A DNA stretch of 64,000 nt from positions 2,126,001-2,190,000 of the forward strand of contig JAQFVV010012536.1 of the NCBI GenBank assembly GCA_028023455.1. Reading direction: 5' to 3'. Below the pieces are notes generated by a model, which ran no database searches, was not told the DNA's origin, and was given only the letters and a program-made list of their open reading frames with translations. The translations under genes were made by a program, and so were the position numbers. Positions 10,399-21,764 of this stretch are shown in pieces (the stretch's first letter is position 1; every line of letters starts with the position of its first letter). Origin of the DNA: Epiperipatus broadwayi. Lineage: Eukaryota; Onychophora; Udeonychophora; Euonychophora; Peripatidae.

Positions 10399-10416
10399 TG
10401 GCACCCAACATGGGAC
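10399..10416 (+). other. Primer-binding-site-like sequence
   Basis: TGGCACCCAACATGGGAC lies directly after the 5' LTR. It begins with TGG, complementary to the CCA end of a tRNA, as expected for a minus-strand primer site. I cannot name the tRNA with certainty. Confidence 0.7.
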
Positions 10417-10959
10417 ATGAATTGAAAACCCATGTGAGATTTTTTTTGGATAATTGAGAAATATTTCAGGTGTAGGAGGTAAGATCTTAGGGATCAGTTT
10501 GTGCTAGTTGGTGTGCATTGTTAGAGCAGTTTGGAATAGGGTTCATCCTTTTCAAATGAATAATTAAATAAACAGTTAAATAGTGTTTTTTTGGGTTTAT
10601 TTTTTGAATGTGTTAAATAAGCAAATATTAAGTAGTTATATATAGTAAAGTGAAAAATTTTTAAATGGAGGATATAAAGTTTTGTTTGTAAGTAAATAAT
10701 TTCAAGTTATTTCCAATAGGAAAAAAAGTTAGAAATGTTATGGGGTGCTAAGACAGGAGAACAAACTCATCAGGAAATAACAATAACAACAGGTCAGCAA
10801 TGTATGTTTTACTTTAGAAAAGAATAGACCAGATGCTAAATATGTTGGACATCAAGAGGAAAGATATATCTGAACATGGGAAGGTCAGAAATAGAGTACA
10901 GTATAGGTAAGTTAAACCTATAGTTAGTTATAAGATCGATCCAGATAAAAAAATTTCAG

Positions 10960-11415
10960 GACTGATATAAAAAAAATCTAGCTGCATATCTTGAAAACCT
11001 TCAAGTGTTTCAATTTCACAAATGGCAGGAACAAGAAAAGATTGCAGTTGCCTGTAATCATTTACAGGATGTAGCCAAAGATTGGGCATACTTTAAGGAC
11101 AAAGCCAGAGAAATTTGGAGAATATAGTTATGCCATCATATGTAGTTTTTGGAGTGAAGAGAGACAACAGTGCATCTTTAGGAAAGTGCTACAGCAAGCA
11201 TATTGCAGGATGGTTGGAGAAATGTCTACTCAACTTTTCGGTAAATTAGCTGTAACCCGGAAGTCACTGACAGCATTTTCTTTGTCTGAAAGCCAAATAA
11301 TCAGAATAATAAGAGACAATATGCCAGCAGTTGTACAGCAAACCATATTGACCAATAATAAGATAATTGTCAAAGAAATTGTAAAATTATTAACAGACAT
11401 TGATCATAGTTGAGT
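10960..11415 (+). pseudogene. gag-like remnant
   Basis: Fragments in shifting frames read as a gag-like nucleocapsid/capsid region: WQEQEKIAVACNHLQDVAKD at about 11026-11085, then a 75-codon open piece at 11186-11413 containing YCRMVGEMSTQLFGKL. Assignment rests on position between the PBS and the protease remnant rather than on a diagnostic motif. No CCHC knuckle was found. Confidence 0.5.
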
Positions 11416-11554
11416 TTGTGAAGTACCTGAGGGGAGAGGGAAGAAGAAAAGCATACCAACTGGAACTGAGAGAACAGTGTCCAATGTGGTGGTGGATAAA
11501 GATGAACCAACCTTAGTTGGAGCTAACCAGACTTGTCTCATCATAATCATAAAG

Positions 11555-11875
11555 ATTTGATTCATTTTGGGACATGCTCTAATTGATTCAAGGAATCAGA
11601 TGTCCCTGCTTTCTATTCATTTATATTTGCAGATAAAAAAGCAGACATGTCTGGGTACACTTTCTCTAATGAGAATGCAAGTTACAATGGCCAATGGGAA
11701 GATGGCACACATAGAAATAAAGCAAATATGGATACAGATGCACCTGGGAGGCATGGAATTGGACCACATCTGTTTGATAAATACCTGAGCTGATATAAGA
11801 TGTCATAGTTGGAACTGATTTTCTATACAGGCATAAATGTGTGCTGGATTATGATAGATGCTTATTTTATTGCAG
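11555..11875 (+). pseudogene. Retroviral-type aspartic protease remnant
   Basis: HALIDSRNQMSLLS near 11568 corresponds to the ALIDSGA-type active-site strand, with Arg where Gly is usual. DVIVGTDFLYRHKCVLDY near 11800-11853 corresponds to the flap-to-C-terminal IIGxDFL segment. The two pieces lie in different frames. This is a dead copy of the element's protease. Confidence 0.6.
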
Positions 11876-12179
11876 AAAAATCATAATACTCTTGAACAGG
11901 TTAAAAAGTTATCAGTCACTACAAATACAGTGTATACAGCAGGTAATAGACACAGCTGAAATGAAGAATAAAATGGAACAGTCAATTTTAAAAGTGATGG
12001 AGCAGCAACATCTTTTAATGGTGGTATTAAGGCAGGGTTATACATTTTTTTCTAATAGACCTTGTGCTATTGAAGAATATGTCCATTGAATTAAAGTTAA
12101 GGAATAAAGTCAATCCTACCCATTCCATTTCAGTATAAAGTTGAAGTGGATAATCTATATAGTAGATGATCAAATGGAA

Positions 12180-12700
12180 TTTTATTGGTAAGGAAGCATT
12201 CTCATATATTAACCCTTTAGTGGTGGTGAAAAAGAAAAAATGGGGCTGTTAGAATATGTTTGGATGCTTAGTGATTTAGTGCTATCACAGTTCCAGGAAC
12301 TGAACTTCTAGCTAAGTTTCAAGGGAAAACCATTTTTACTATGATGGATTTGATCTCCAGTTAAAGGCAGTTATCTCCATCCATCTGACCACTAATATGC
12401 CACCTTTGGATATGAAGGGTATACATATGTTTTTATTTGGATGCCTTTTGGGGCTGATCATTAGTCGGTTGGGACTTTTAAGGTGTCTGAACCAGATATA
12501 TCTGAAAAGATCATGGAAAATGTGGTTATCACTTCCAGAAATGTAGAAGTGTTTTTAACAGAGTGTCATCAAAAAAACTGTCATTATCAATTCACAGAAG
12601 AGTTACTTGGGCATAGACAAAGTGGAATTTTTAGGTTTTGTGATCAAAAAGGATGGCCTTAAACCCCAACCAGATAAACTGGCTGCAATTGAGTGTTTCC
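12180..12700 (+). pseudogene. Ty3/gypsy reverse transcriptase remnant
   Basis: Visible RT segments are INPLVVVKKK with a following RICLDA (about 12209-12268), AKFQGKTIFTMMDL (about 12314-12355), LHPSDH.YATFGYEGYTYVF and WMPFGADH (about 12380-12460), and VEFLGFVIKKDGLKPQPDKL (about 12622-12680). The YxDD segment expected between the last two could not be read and is probably deleted or eroded. Several stops and frame changes interrupt it. Confidence 0.75.
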
Positions 12701-13290
12701 CTACATCTTCCAATAGGTGTCAGGTATGGTTCTTTTTAGAACTCTGCAACTGTTATCATTGATTCTAGTAAAACTTCACTGTAGATTCATCAACTTTATT
12801 CCGGTTATTAAAAACATCAGAAATAGATTTGGGGTTACCTACAAGAACAAGAGTTTCAACATATCAAGAAATTCCTGGAACAAGTAGTTCTGGCTTATCC
12901 TGACTTTTCCCAAGCATTCTGAACACAAATTGACAATAGACATTGTTTGGGGGTAGTCTTATTTCAAATTGATTAACAGAAATGCTACAAGAAATTGTAT
13001 TTTTATAACCAAATGCTTAAGGGGGCTGAAAACAATTATACTGCTACAGAAAAGGAAGTTCTGGCTATTGTATGGACCTTCAGTAAGTTTACAAAAGTTT
13101 TTGCTGGGATTGAACATCATTGTTATTACTGATCATAAAAGTTTAGAATTTCTGAACAATAGTTACTAGACAAATGATTGGTTAGTTTGATGGTGCCTAG
13201 TCTTACAGAAATTTCAATATATGGTTGTTTATTGCCCAGGAAGGGATAACATTGTGGCTGATACCTTGAGTTGACATCCCATAGATCTAT
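12701..13290 (+). pseudogene. RNase H remnant of the gypsy-like pol
   Basis: ENNYTATEKEVLAIVWTFSK at about 13029-13088 and VITDHKSLEFLNN at about 13123-13162 are the classic second and third blocks of the gypsy RNase H domain. A preceding LGVVLFQI segment (about 12948) is the end of the first strand block. Frames are broken between them. Confidence 0.75.
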
Positions 13291-13319
13291 CTCAGCATAA
13301 CCTCCAGTCAGATAATTTC

Positions 13320-14330
13320 GGTATTGCAGCATTTACACTGGCTATGGATGAATCAGTCCAAGATTTACAGACTCCCTGAAATACAAGCAACAGGCACAGA
13401 TTATGCTCAGATGGCAATGTACAAGAGAGGCACACTGACTATATCATTGGCTCACACATCTAAGTTAGAGCAACATGAAGGAGGCTATCAAATCAAGGAT
13501 GGGATATTGCAATACAAGGTTACCTCAGAAAAGGGATTCCTGGAGGACACTCATACCTAAAAGGTTTAGGAACAGACTGATTGAATATATACATTGCCTT
13601 TATGGACATTTTGGGCCACATAAGATAGAGAGTAGGTATTCCAAGAATTATTTTATTGGCCTGGAATGTACTCAACTATCTTATCTGTTTTCAGAACCTG
13701 TCACACATGTTCACACACAAAAGCTAAAAAATTTACTGGAGTTTTGCAACCAATTTTGGCTCAGAGTCTTAATGAATTACTAGCCATATTCTTTTATGGA
13801 CTATTAGCAGCTTACAGATGGTACTGATTCTTAGTTGTCATGTATGATATTTTCTCAAAATACATGACCACTTATCCTCTAAAAAGGGCTGATGCCTTAA
13901 GCACTATTAAATACTTGCAAAAACAGCACTTTCCTAGAATTAGAAAACCACAGTTTATACTTACTGATCATGGAAAATCATTTAAATACCACCAATGGAA
14001 GCACTGGATTCAACAACAGGGTATATAGCATATATTAATGTCTGTATATAATCCCCAATCCAATCCCTGTGAGTGGATTGAGAGAGTTAAATGGTTTGTT
14101 TCATCTGTATGTCAACAAGAATCACAGAGAATTGGTAAAACAAACTATCAACTACATAAATCAGATGTTAAACAAATTGACAGGTTCAGGCCAATTAGGT
14201 TACATTTTAGTCAGAATTATCCTATACTTATCAAAGCCCTCATTTCCCACCAATCGAGGTAATATTAATAAAGGGAAAAGGCTAGGATAAGATTAAAGCA
14301 CATGACTGAATTATGAGTAAGGCATGGAAA
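13320..14330 (+). pseudogene. Integrase remnant of the gypsy-like pol
   Basis: The zinc-binding region is hinted by HCLYGHFGPHKI and a later C-T/H-C cluster at 13590-13720. The catalytic core shows MYDIFSKYMTTYPLKRADA (13840-13896) and FILTDHGKSF (about 13955-13984), the region of the second catalytic Asp. After a stop comes MSVYNPQSNPCEWIER (14038-14085), equivalent to the YxPxSNP..ER block with the third catalytic acidic residue. It is frameshifted and stopped several times. Confidence 0.75.
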
Positions 14331-14636
14331 CCGGCAGCCATGCCAATTTGATACTAGTAACATGGTCTTTGTCAGAAAACCTCATGTTAGTAACCCAAAC
14401 CAGCATCTGTATAAAAAAAATTTCTTTATATATGATGTTTCTTTCACCATACAAAAGGAAAGTGGTCAGAATGCATTTCTTCTGGAGAATAAGTCTGGAG
14501 TCTATGGATCCTATAATGCATGGAGTCTCAGACTGGCCAAGCAAAAGATTGATAATGCTAGGGTATGTTCTAGAAGTTAAATTAGTTGTAATAGATCAGT
14601 AGACAAAATGCAAGGCAAATTTGCAGCCAGGTTTCT

Positions 14637-14647
14637 GATGGGGGGGG
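14637..14647 (+). other. Polypurine-tract-like G run
   Basis: ATGGGGGGGG lies just ahead of the 3' LTR, where a plus-strand primer tract is expected. The gap of several tens of bases to the recognisable LTR homology leaves the exact LTR start open. Confidence 0.4.
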
Positions 14648-14724
14648 TTCAAATATTTAAAGATTTTTTTAAAAAAACAACACAGAAGTGTTTTATTTGT
14701 TTTTTTCTGTGCGTGGCATGATGG

Positions 14725-16595
14725 GACAGTTGAATCACATCTTTTATTCACTTCAAAAGTGCCATCACAAATTTAAAACTAACATTTATATTTGCAAAGT
14801 TTTTAAAAGAAAACTATTTAAAAGTTTTGTATGTTGTAGCACACTTATTCATTTATATTTTAAAATTCTATGATTTTACTTTGATAGATTTTAATTTAAA
14901 AGAATTTTCTTTTGTCTCCTTTTTTATTACAATGATTAAAAGCAAGCAAAGTAAAGAATTTTATTAATTTTAATCTATTTTCAAAATGCTGGGACATTTT
15001 TTTATTTGTTGTTTTTTAATTAATTTTGAATAAGATAAAAGCCCTGGTCAGATTTTTTTTAATTAAGATTAAGCTGGCAATAGAGATTTACTCTGGTCAA
15101 AAACTTCTAATTAAAGATTAAGCAAGAGGTAGCAGTTTAAATAAATAGTCCTGGGTTTGTTGACTGATTATTATTCAGCTGATTATTATGATTATGCTTA
15201 TTATGATTATCCTGCTTCTTATTCTGCATTTTTATGCTTTTTTGTATTGTGACACATTTGGATTGTGTTCTAATTGCTCCATCCAGATCATGGAATGCAG
15301 ACTGATGAAGTTAAATTTCTTGTCCTGGCTTCTAATAGATTTTTCTAATAGTATTTGCTGCCTTCTAGGCTAAGGAATAATTGCTTAACAACATTGAAAA
15401 TAGTGACCATCCATTTGCCTTGCCAAAAATATATGCCATGAGAAATCTTAATAATATGCAGTTCTAAATCAACACAAAGAAAAACATTAGAGCTCCATAA
15501 TTGTGCCTTCAAGATCATGACCTAAAACATAATCCAGAATTGATCTGAAGATTGCCTCCAGACTCCCAAACATATAAATGTAAATCAAACCTTTTGTAAG
15601 GAACCATATATAAATCTGAACTTTGCATTATGCCTTGAGGTAAATGAACATTTTCATATGATAATCAAGGCTTAAATCTCTTGGTTTAAATCTATGTTAA
15701 AAGTATCAGATTAATCTTAAAAGAGACCCATCTTTATAATAAGTTTTGCATATTCATTTAAACATCTTTATTTTATTATGTATTTTATTTATAGTGTGTT
15801 TTGGAGTTGGGTTTATATTTTATAAGCCTAGTGTTTTTCTCTGTTTGTATTACTAACCATTGATAAATGCTTGGGCAGCTATTAGTAATTTTCTTTTAAC
15901 TCACCTGTCCCTTTTCATTATAATTAATTTATATAAGCTTGGTTTGCATTTTCTGCAGAGTGTAAATCTTTTTGCTAGCAATTCATCAAGTATATTGTTT
16001 TGTTTTTTCTAAATTGAAGATTTTGTTTTCTTCTATTTAAGATTACCTAAAATTATAATCTTTTCTTGTTCTATTTTCAAAGGCGGGCATGGAGGTCTTG
16101 AATGTGGCCTTTTTCCTGGAGTGTTTGCAGGCATTTGACATTCTTATGTCCCAATGTTTCTTTTACAGGCTAAGGAAAGCTCATCTATGCTGTTCGTTAA
16201 CTTCCATACCAGAATGTTCTCTTTTGAAATCTCTAAATAAAGGAAAACTGGAATTTGTTTATATAAATCACTAGCAGAAAGACATAAATCCCTTTTAATT
16301 CTTATGTGAGAAAACAAACTGCTCTGTTTAAGTGTTTGATGCCAATTCTCTCCTACACTTTCTGATAAATCTGCTGAAAAATCTAAGTCAAATTTTCATA
16401 TTTTTGTTTGCCTGTGATTTTTTTTAATTTAATAAACTTCAAAATTATTTTGAATTATTTTGGCTAATGTTTGTCTCTGTGTTTTTTTCTCAGTTGTCTG
16501 AATAATGTTAAAAATCTCTTTCACTCCCTGGCTCTAGCTGGTAACATTCATTATGTTCATTAACTTTTGGATCACTGTAAATTAAATTCTCTATG
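14725..16595 (+). repeat. 3' LTR, main part
   Basis: It is collinear with the 5' LTR. The homology runs to TTAACTTTTGGATCACTG at about 16560-16578 and then stops at TTCTCTA, where LINE 3' fragments begin. It resumes at 17262. Short open frames inside it (for example 15188-15373 and 16089-16274) are not genes. Confidence 0.75.
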
Positions 16596-17139
16596 TGATG
16601 TGATGTGATGTACTGTAGCTTCTTCTTAAACGAATTCAAGAATCTGTCAGCAATTATACCAAGAAAAACGTGTTAGCTACTTGATTTTACATTCCCCAGT
16701 CTACGTTTTACCATATTTTGCTCCATCACATTTCCACAATATAATCTTTGTCAATTCTATAGCCTTTATATATAAATCCCCCTTATCTTTTTCCAAACCC
16801 AGCATAAAAACCAGTACTCTACTTTCTGTATAATCACTTTTTTCATATTTATTTTTCCATAATTTCATTATATGTGCCTTTTCTGTTTTCAAGCATTTAC
16901 ATTCAATTAACAAATGCCTAATATTTTCTATTCCTTCCTTACATAATTTACAAACTAAATCACCCATATTTTTCCATTTACATGTATATTCTCTTGTTGC
17001 TAAAGATCCTGTTTGAGCCTTAAACAATAAACTACTTTCCTTACTATTATCATATATTAACTCACACCTAATATTCTGTTTATTTCTATATATATATTTA
17101 AAAGTCTTTTTACTCTCCATACTAGTTCTCCATCTCTCT
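16596..17139 (-). mobile_element. 5'-truncated LINE copy (same family as 2-5.6 kb)
   Basis: On the minus strand a 139-codon open frame (17120-16701) equals the last part of the LINE protein, including the intact CKLCKEGIENIRHLLIEC knuckle, followed by the family 3' UTR and a CATCACATCACATAGAG-type tail. It is close in sequence to the copy at 2 kb and still open, so the family moved after the gypsy element inserted. Truncation falls near the GAGAGATGG site at the equivalent of 5035. Confidence 0.85.
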
Positions 17140-17258
17140 ATGTGATGTGATGTAATGTAGCTTCTCCTTAAACGAAGTCAAGAATCTCTCAGCAATTATG
17201 TCCAGAGAAACCTTTAGCCACTTTATTCTTCATTCCCCAGTCTAAGTTTTCTCTAGGT
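17140..17258 (-). mobile_element. Second short LINE 3'-end fragment
   Basis: Only the 3' UTR and tail of the same LINE family are present, abutting the truncated 5' end of the previous copy. The outer flanks carry ATTCTCTA and TTTCTCTA, a likely 7-bp target duplication (TTCTCTA) around the pair. Either the second insertion landed exactly at the tail of the first, or one event produced both ends. Confidence 0.75.
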
Positions 17259-17261
17259 AGT

Positions 17262-17325
17262 TAGTGACCTAGTGGCGCCCTCAGTAATCAAAAGAAGCTT
17301 GAAGGAATGGTACAATATTAAATAT
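17262..17325 (+). repeat. 3' LTR, terminal part after the LINE insertion
   Basis: GTAGTTAGTGACCTAGTGGC and ATGGTACAATATTAAA match the end of the 5' LTR (about 10327-10395), restoring the LTR right end beyond the nested fragments. Confidence 0.75.
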
Positions 17326-18303
17326 AAAACCTGGCTTGTTGTTGAGTTTATCTTACAACATGAAATAATTTTTTTAAATATTGTCCAAGCACTCATCTCA
17401 ATCCATCTCTGGAAAAAGAAATAGTAATTAAAAGACTTGACATCAGTTTGAAGTACATGCTATTTTCTACCCAATTCTATGCTATTGGCAAGGAATTAAC
17501 ATTTTTTAGTATCTGGGATTATGAAGTGAAATATATACAAAATTTCTCTGGTACTTTTATTAAGAATATTAGTAGATCTATCAACAGTAATACTATATAT
17601 TTTCATCTAAGGATATAATATGATTAATATCTCAAAGAATGCCATCCTTGCAAATACATTAAATAATTTTACTATCAGCTGTACCAGCAGCTTTGATCAT
17701 GTTATTAGATTAAAAAATATAATGTAGTTGATAATTAAAGTATATTTAATTTATATTTACATGAAATAATACACAAGTTATCAATAGCCGGTAAAAATGA
17801 CTATTGTAATGCATACTAAAAGTATAAAATGTAATAATTAAAATATATTTCTAATGTGTGTGTGTATATATATATATAATGAGGATATATTCTGCTCAAT
17901 AGAAATTTTTTAATGTTCATTATCTAAATTTCATTTTTGATTTTTACATATTGAATACCAAATAAAAATGTCCCTCTGCTAATTTACTCCGTTTTTCTAG
18001 CTGTCTCTTTGCATAGAAAGTTTAATAATTAAAATATATTTACATAATATTTACATGAACTAATTATCAAAATAATTATGAAATAATTATCATAAAAATA
18101 ATTTTTATTAAGCAATATTTTTAAAGTAAATAATTTTATATTTCTCATGTGATAATTTTTAATGGCTATAAAATGTTAACGATGTAGTATATGCAAATGA
18201 GAAATTAAATATGTTGATCCAAACAAAATTTAAATATTTTAAAATGTATTTAGAATAAAATTTTACCTGGATTACCAAAAACTAATATCTCACCATTTTT
18301 CTA
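17326..18303. other. AT-rich spacer, nothing recognised
   Basis: There is no ORF or recognised repeat apart from a short TG/TA microsatellite near 17855-17880. Confidence 0.5.
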
Positions 18304-18403
18304 GTATGTGTTTTAACATGCAGGCCACGACATCTTACTTAATCATATGAGAAGTATGTGTTTTAACATGCAGGCCACGACATCTTACTTAATCATATGA
18401 GAA
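18304..18403 (+). repeat. Exact 2 x 50-bp tandem duplication
   Basis: The unit starting AGTATGTGTTTTAACATGCA and ending CTTAATCATATGAGA occurs twice in a row with no difference that I can see. Perfect identity in otherwise eroded surroundings indicates a recent local duplication or an assembly artefact. Confidence 0.9.
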
Positions 18404-18719
18404 TATACTTAAAGGGAAATGGTAAAAGTTTATCTAATTCTTTTACTATATCCATGGCATTTTAAAATTTACTTTTTCACATGTTAAATATATTTATAAA
18501 CTTGTTATAAATGAGTGTTAAAAAAAAGTAAGATAATTTAAATTTAAAATTTATATTGCGATAAACATGCTTTTGGCACAACACTCCCAGAAACATAGTG
18601 TCATCTTATTTTGCAGTTAAAAAGTTACTTCCTTAAATAAGTGTACTTCATTATGTAAATGGGGCATTAAAATATTCCATTTTTTGATAATGGGCCACAT
18701 ATGTCTTTTTTACTAATTG

Positions 18720-19765
18720 CATATGGGACTTTTACAATTGACCATGCTTTTTTGTATTTTCAATATTTATCATCTCTTTTGGTGTAAACTATCTTCATGT
18801 TAGTTGGATTAAAAGCATGATCCATTCTAGGCTCATGTTCATTGAATATTGAATTATATTCCTTATTTTGTTTTGCCCTATTATATAAATATTTGTGTTG
18901 ACTGAAATCTATTAGCCCATGATTAGCTGTAATAGTCAACATTTGCATGAGGGAAGCTTCATGTAATATTATAAACCATTTGGGAAACATGTTGAGGTAT
19001 TCTATATTTTTCATTATTCAACAATTTATTCAATGATATAGGGGATCTAAAGCTAGTGTTAAAGGTGTTAACACATATTTTTCTTAGTTTATTTGCTTTT
19101 CTAGGGATGTATAGAATGCTTATCTATAGTTTAGATTCATTTTGTAGATCATTATGCTTGTTTATGTTATTGCAGAATTTACTGATGGGGCTTATAAATA
19201 TATTTTGATTCCCTTTCAGATTTCATGGCTGTAAACCTCTATATTGTTTTTCCAGTTGGCTTCATATTAGTATAAATTTAAATTATCTGTATAAAAAACT
19301 CTTCAAACCTGCTACTTTGTGTTCTATAAGTTTTCAATTTCAAATGAATAGCTTCTCTTATTTCAACAGGCTTTAATTTCATTTTGTGTCTGTGATTTTG
19401 ATTGTTTTTGTATATATATGTCAAGAAAATTAATTCAGTATTTATTATCATCTGCTTGAATTGTCCATTGTAAACGTGATATATGTTCAAGTTCCTGGTG
19501 TATATCATTAATATGTGTTTTAATGGGCATATAAACACATCATCCACATGTCTCATGTAAATTTCCATTAGATAAAGAAGATAAATATTTTGGGATAATA
19601 GTATTTTTGAATTTTGACAGAGGAATTTTGTCTATTATGCCATTTAGTGGTAGCCCCATAGGCCATCTGCTCTCCATTGCATGAAATTTCTCTTTGGTTA
19701 ATGCTATTATGTTCTTATTGAGCCAGTTTAATTCATCAATTACAATATCCTTTTTATTCAAATTG
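18720..19765 (-). pseudogene. Penelope-like reverse transcriptase relic
   Basis: Reading the minus strand from 19761, fragments in changing frames give SRWPMGLPLNGIIDKI (the MGSPLS-type block B), YLSSLSN, then YMRHVDDVF (19557-19531, the YVDD catalytic box), HISRLQWTIQADDNK with INFLDIYI (the LPFLDV-type block after it), and KLKTYRTQSSRF. An 84-codon piece (19014-18760) with HAFNPTNMKIVY may be the downstream linker. The order and spacing fit Penelope-like elements better than LINE or LTR RTs. The GIY-YIG endonuclease expected further downstream was not recognised. Confidence 0.55.
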
Positions 19766-20156
19766 TGGAATATATAGGAATTGTATTAATGGATAGTTCA
19801 TGTGGCACAGATCCTAGGAATTTTTTAATATTCAGTATTGCCAGCTTTTGGATTTCATTTACTTTAATTTTGTTAATTTTATTTACACATACATACGAAG
19901 ATTTTATTGCATACTTACCAAAACCAATATCCATGATTAACCATTTTGTTTAAACTGCAATCCCAAAGGTTTATCACTTTCATAGTAAAGGTTTATCAAT
20001 TTCAGTATTATTTCTCTTGATATAAACATGCTATTTTAAATTTTACTTCAACATATGTTAAACATATGTTTAACCTGAAATGCTAGAAATTTATCAAATT
20101 CCTTATAACTGATCTAAATTGTCATTATATATATTAGATTGTAATAAAAACAATAT
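19766..20156. other. AT-rich spacer
   Basis: A 20-bp palindrome around CATATGTTAAACATATG (about 20051) is the only structure noted. Confidence 0.4.
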
Positions 20157-20255
20157 TGATCTTGGTGGTCAAGAAGTCAGCATAGCTGCCTTACAAGCAG
20201 TTGTCCTGGGTTAGCAGGTTCGCTTCCCAGCCGATGCTATGACACAGGGGAAAAA
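20157..20255 (+). repeat. tRNA-derived SINE
   Basis: CTTGGTGGTCAAGAAGTCAGCATAGCTGCC is a degraded A-box and anticodon-arm region. GGTTCGCTTCCCAGCC is a good B box (T-arm), and the unit ends GATGCTATGACA. It is the same type as the copies at 38487, 42763 and 59707. It is not a functional tRNA gene because the acceptor stem and spacing do not fit. Confidence 0.7.
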
Positions 20256-20589
20256 AAGCAATATTGATCTAATTAAAAAGGCATATGCAATTTACCATTT
20301 TAAAAATAAAATAATGTAATTGAATTAAATTACAAAAGATCATACTATCATATGATGATCAAGCGCTAATATGGTAGATTAAGAATAACAATTTCACTGA
20401 GATGACCAGAATGAGGTAGTCTATTTTTTTATTTTTCTTAGCTGTAAATTGATTCATGAGCTTTGGTTTTTTGAGTTCATTGCTATAGTGCTGAGCTAAA
20501 CCACACATTTTACTGAACTAAATGAAATGAATTTAAACATAGCAAGATAGTCAAACAATACAGAATTAAACATATAAAATTAAAATGAA

Positions 20590-20875
20590 TCATCATCATC
20601 ATTGTCAACCATTGTCAATCCACTGCAGGATGAAGGTCTCTCCAAGTTCAAGTTCAATTCATCTTCTCTGATTTCTAGCCTCTCTTCTCCACATCACCCT
20701 GTACACTCTCTTATTTCATCCATCCATCTTACATGTGGTCTCTTTCTGGGTATTTTACAATCTCTTGGAATCCAGTTCAAGATGTCAATTGTTCATCTAT
20801 TATCATCTCTTCTAGAAATATGTCCAGCCCAACTCCACTTCACTATTTTAATTCTTTCAATTTTATTTTTTATTA
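20590..20875 (-). mobile_element. RTE-like LINE 3' end fragment
   Basis: On the minus strand it reads the C-terminal WxxxI..W.PR..K...RP..RW.DEI....W...A segment and the 3' end found at 50755-51862, with the terminal ATGATGATGATTC tail next to the insertion point. Conserved marks on the plus strand are GATGAAGGTCTCTCCAAGTT, TTTCATCCATCCATCTTACA and ATGTCCAGCCCAACTCCACTT. It is 5' truncated and no longer coding. Confidence 0.75.
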
Positions 20876-21354
20876 AAATGAATAAACTGTGTTAAATTTG
20901 TAGAAGATTGAAACGTTAGTTATATGAATGATATGAACCCAATAAAATGAAGCAAATGCTGTATATGTTGCATCGCTGATCTATATTATAGATTAGATAT
21001 TCTATTTGCATTAAAAACACACAAGATATGTCTCAAATCAAAGTTAGCAGATGATTGTTTGCTGGTTATTTACGCTAATTTTTTAGTAGTAGAATTTTAT
21101 TGACTATTACCAACTTTCTAACAATGTAAATTAAATCATAACAGTGAACATAATCTAATCAAAAGCAGCCACACTTTTAAAAGACAATTTAGTAAAGCAA
21201 AATTAATTAGATTAAAGTAAGGAGGTTTATATGTTGCTATATTTTTTTTTCCATCTTTGTTGACAACCAATCAACAAATATCTGAAAAGTACTTTGACAG
21301 ATGCAAGAATTTGAATTATGCTAATATGTCATTGCATTTGAATTTTTATAAGTG

Positions 21355-21605
21355 TTTTGTGCTAAGTCACTTTGTATGATTTAATGCAATGGTAATGTGA
21401 TGGAATCAGAAAATACAGATTGTATCATTAATGATATTCAAATGTCACATAACCACCTGAGTAACTAATTATTCAATTGTATGCTAAATCACTCTGTATG
21501 ATTTAATGCAGTGGTAATGTGATGGAATTAGGAACTAAAGATTGTGCCATTAATGATATTCAAATGTCACATGACTACCTGAGTAACTAATTATTCAATT
21601 TACTT
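21355..21605 (+). repeat. Two-copy tandem repeat, period about 125 bp
   Basis: Both units contain TGTATGATTTAATGCA(A/G)TGGTAATGTGATGGAAT and AATGATATTCAAATGTCACAT and end CTGAGTAACTAATTATTCAATT. The heads (TTTAATGCAGTGGTAATG) recall the A-box of the SINE units at 358-870, and the period is similar, so they may be distant relatives. Confidence 0.75.
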
Positions 21606-21764
21606 TTTAATGCTTTTTTTAAATTTAAGATTTATGTTTATTTGGGTCAAATCTTATAACTGATTTTTAATCTGCTTCTACCAAATGGATCTTCTTCAAA
21701 TTTTGTACACATGTATTTTTGATACATAATACCCCAAAAATGAAAAAATAAGATATATATAAAA

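Larger units (their letters stand above)
8430..17325 (+). mobile_element. Decayed Ty3/gypsy-like LTR retrotransposon with long LTRs
   Basis: Two direct repeats of about 1.9 kb (about 8430-10398 and 14725-16595 plus 17262-17325) flank an internal region. That region shows, in order, gag-like, protease-like, RT, RNase H and integrase-like translation fragments in several frames with many stops. A primer-binding-site-like sequence follows the 5' LTR and a G-rich polypurine-like tract lies at about 14637-14647 before the 3' LTR. LTR divergence is considerable and includes many indels, so the insertion is old. No envelope-like frame was recognised. The 3' LTR was later interrupted by LINE 3' fragments. 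Confidence 0.8.
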
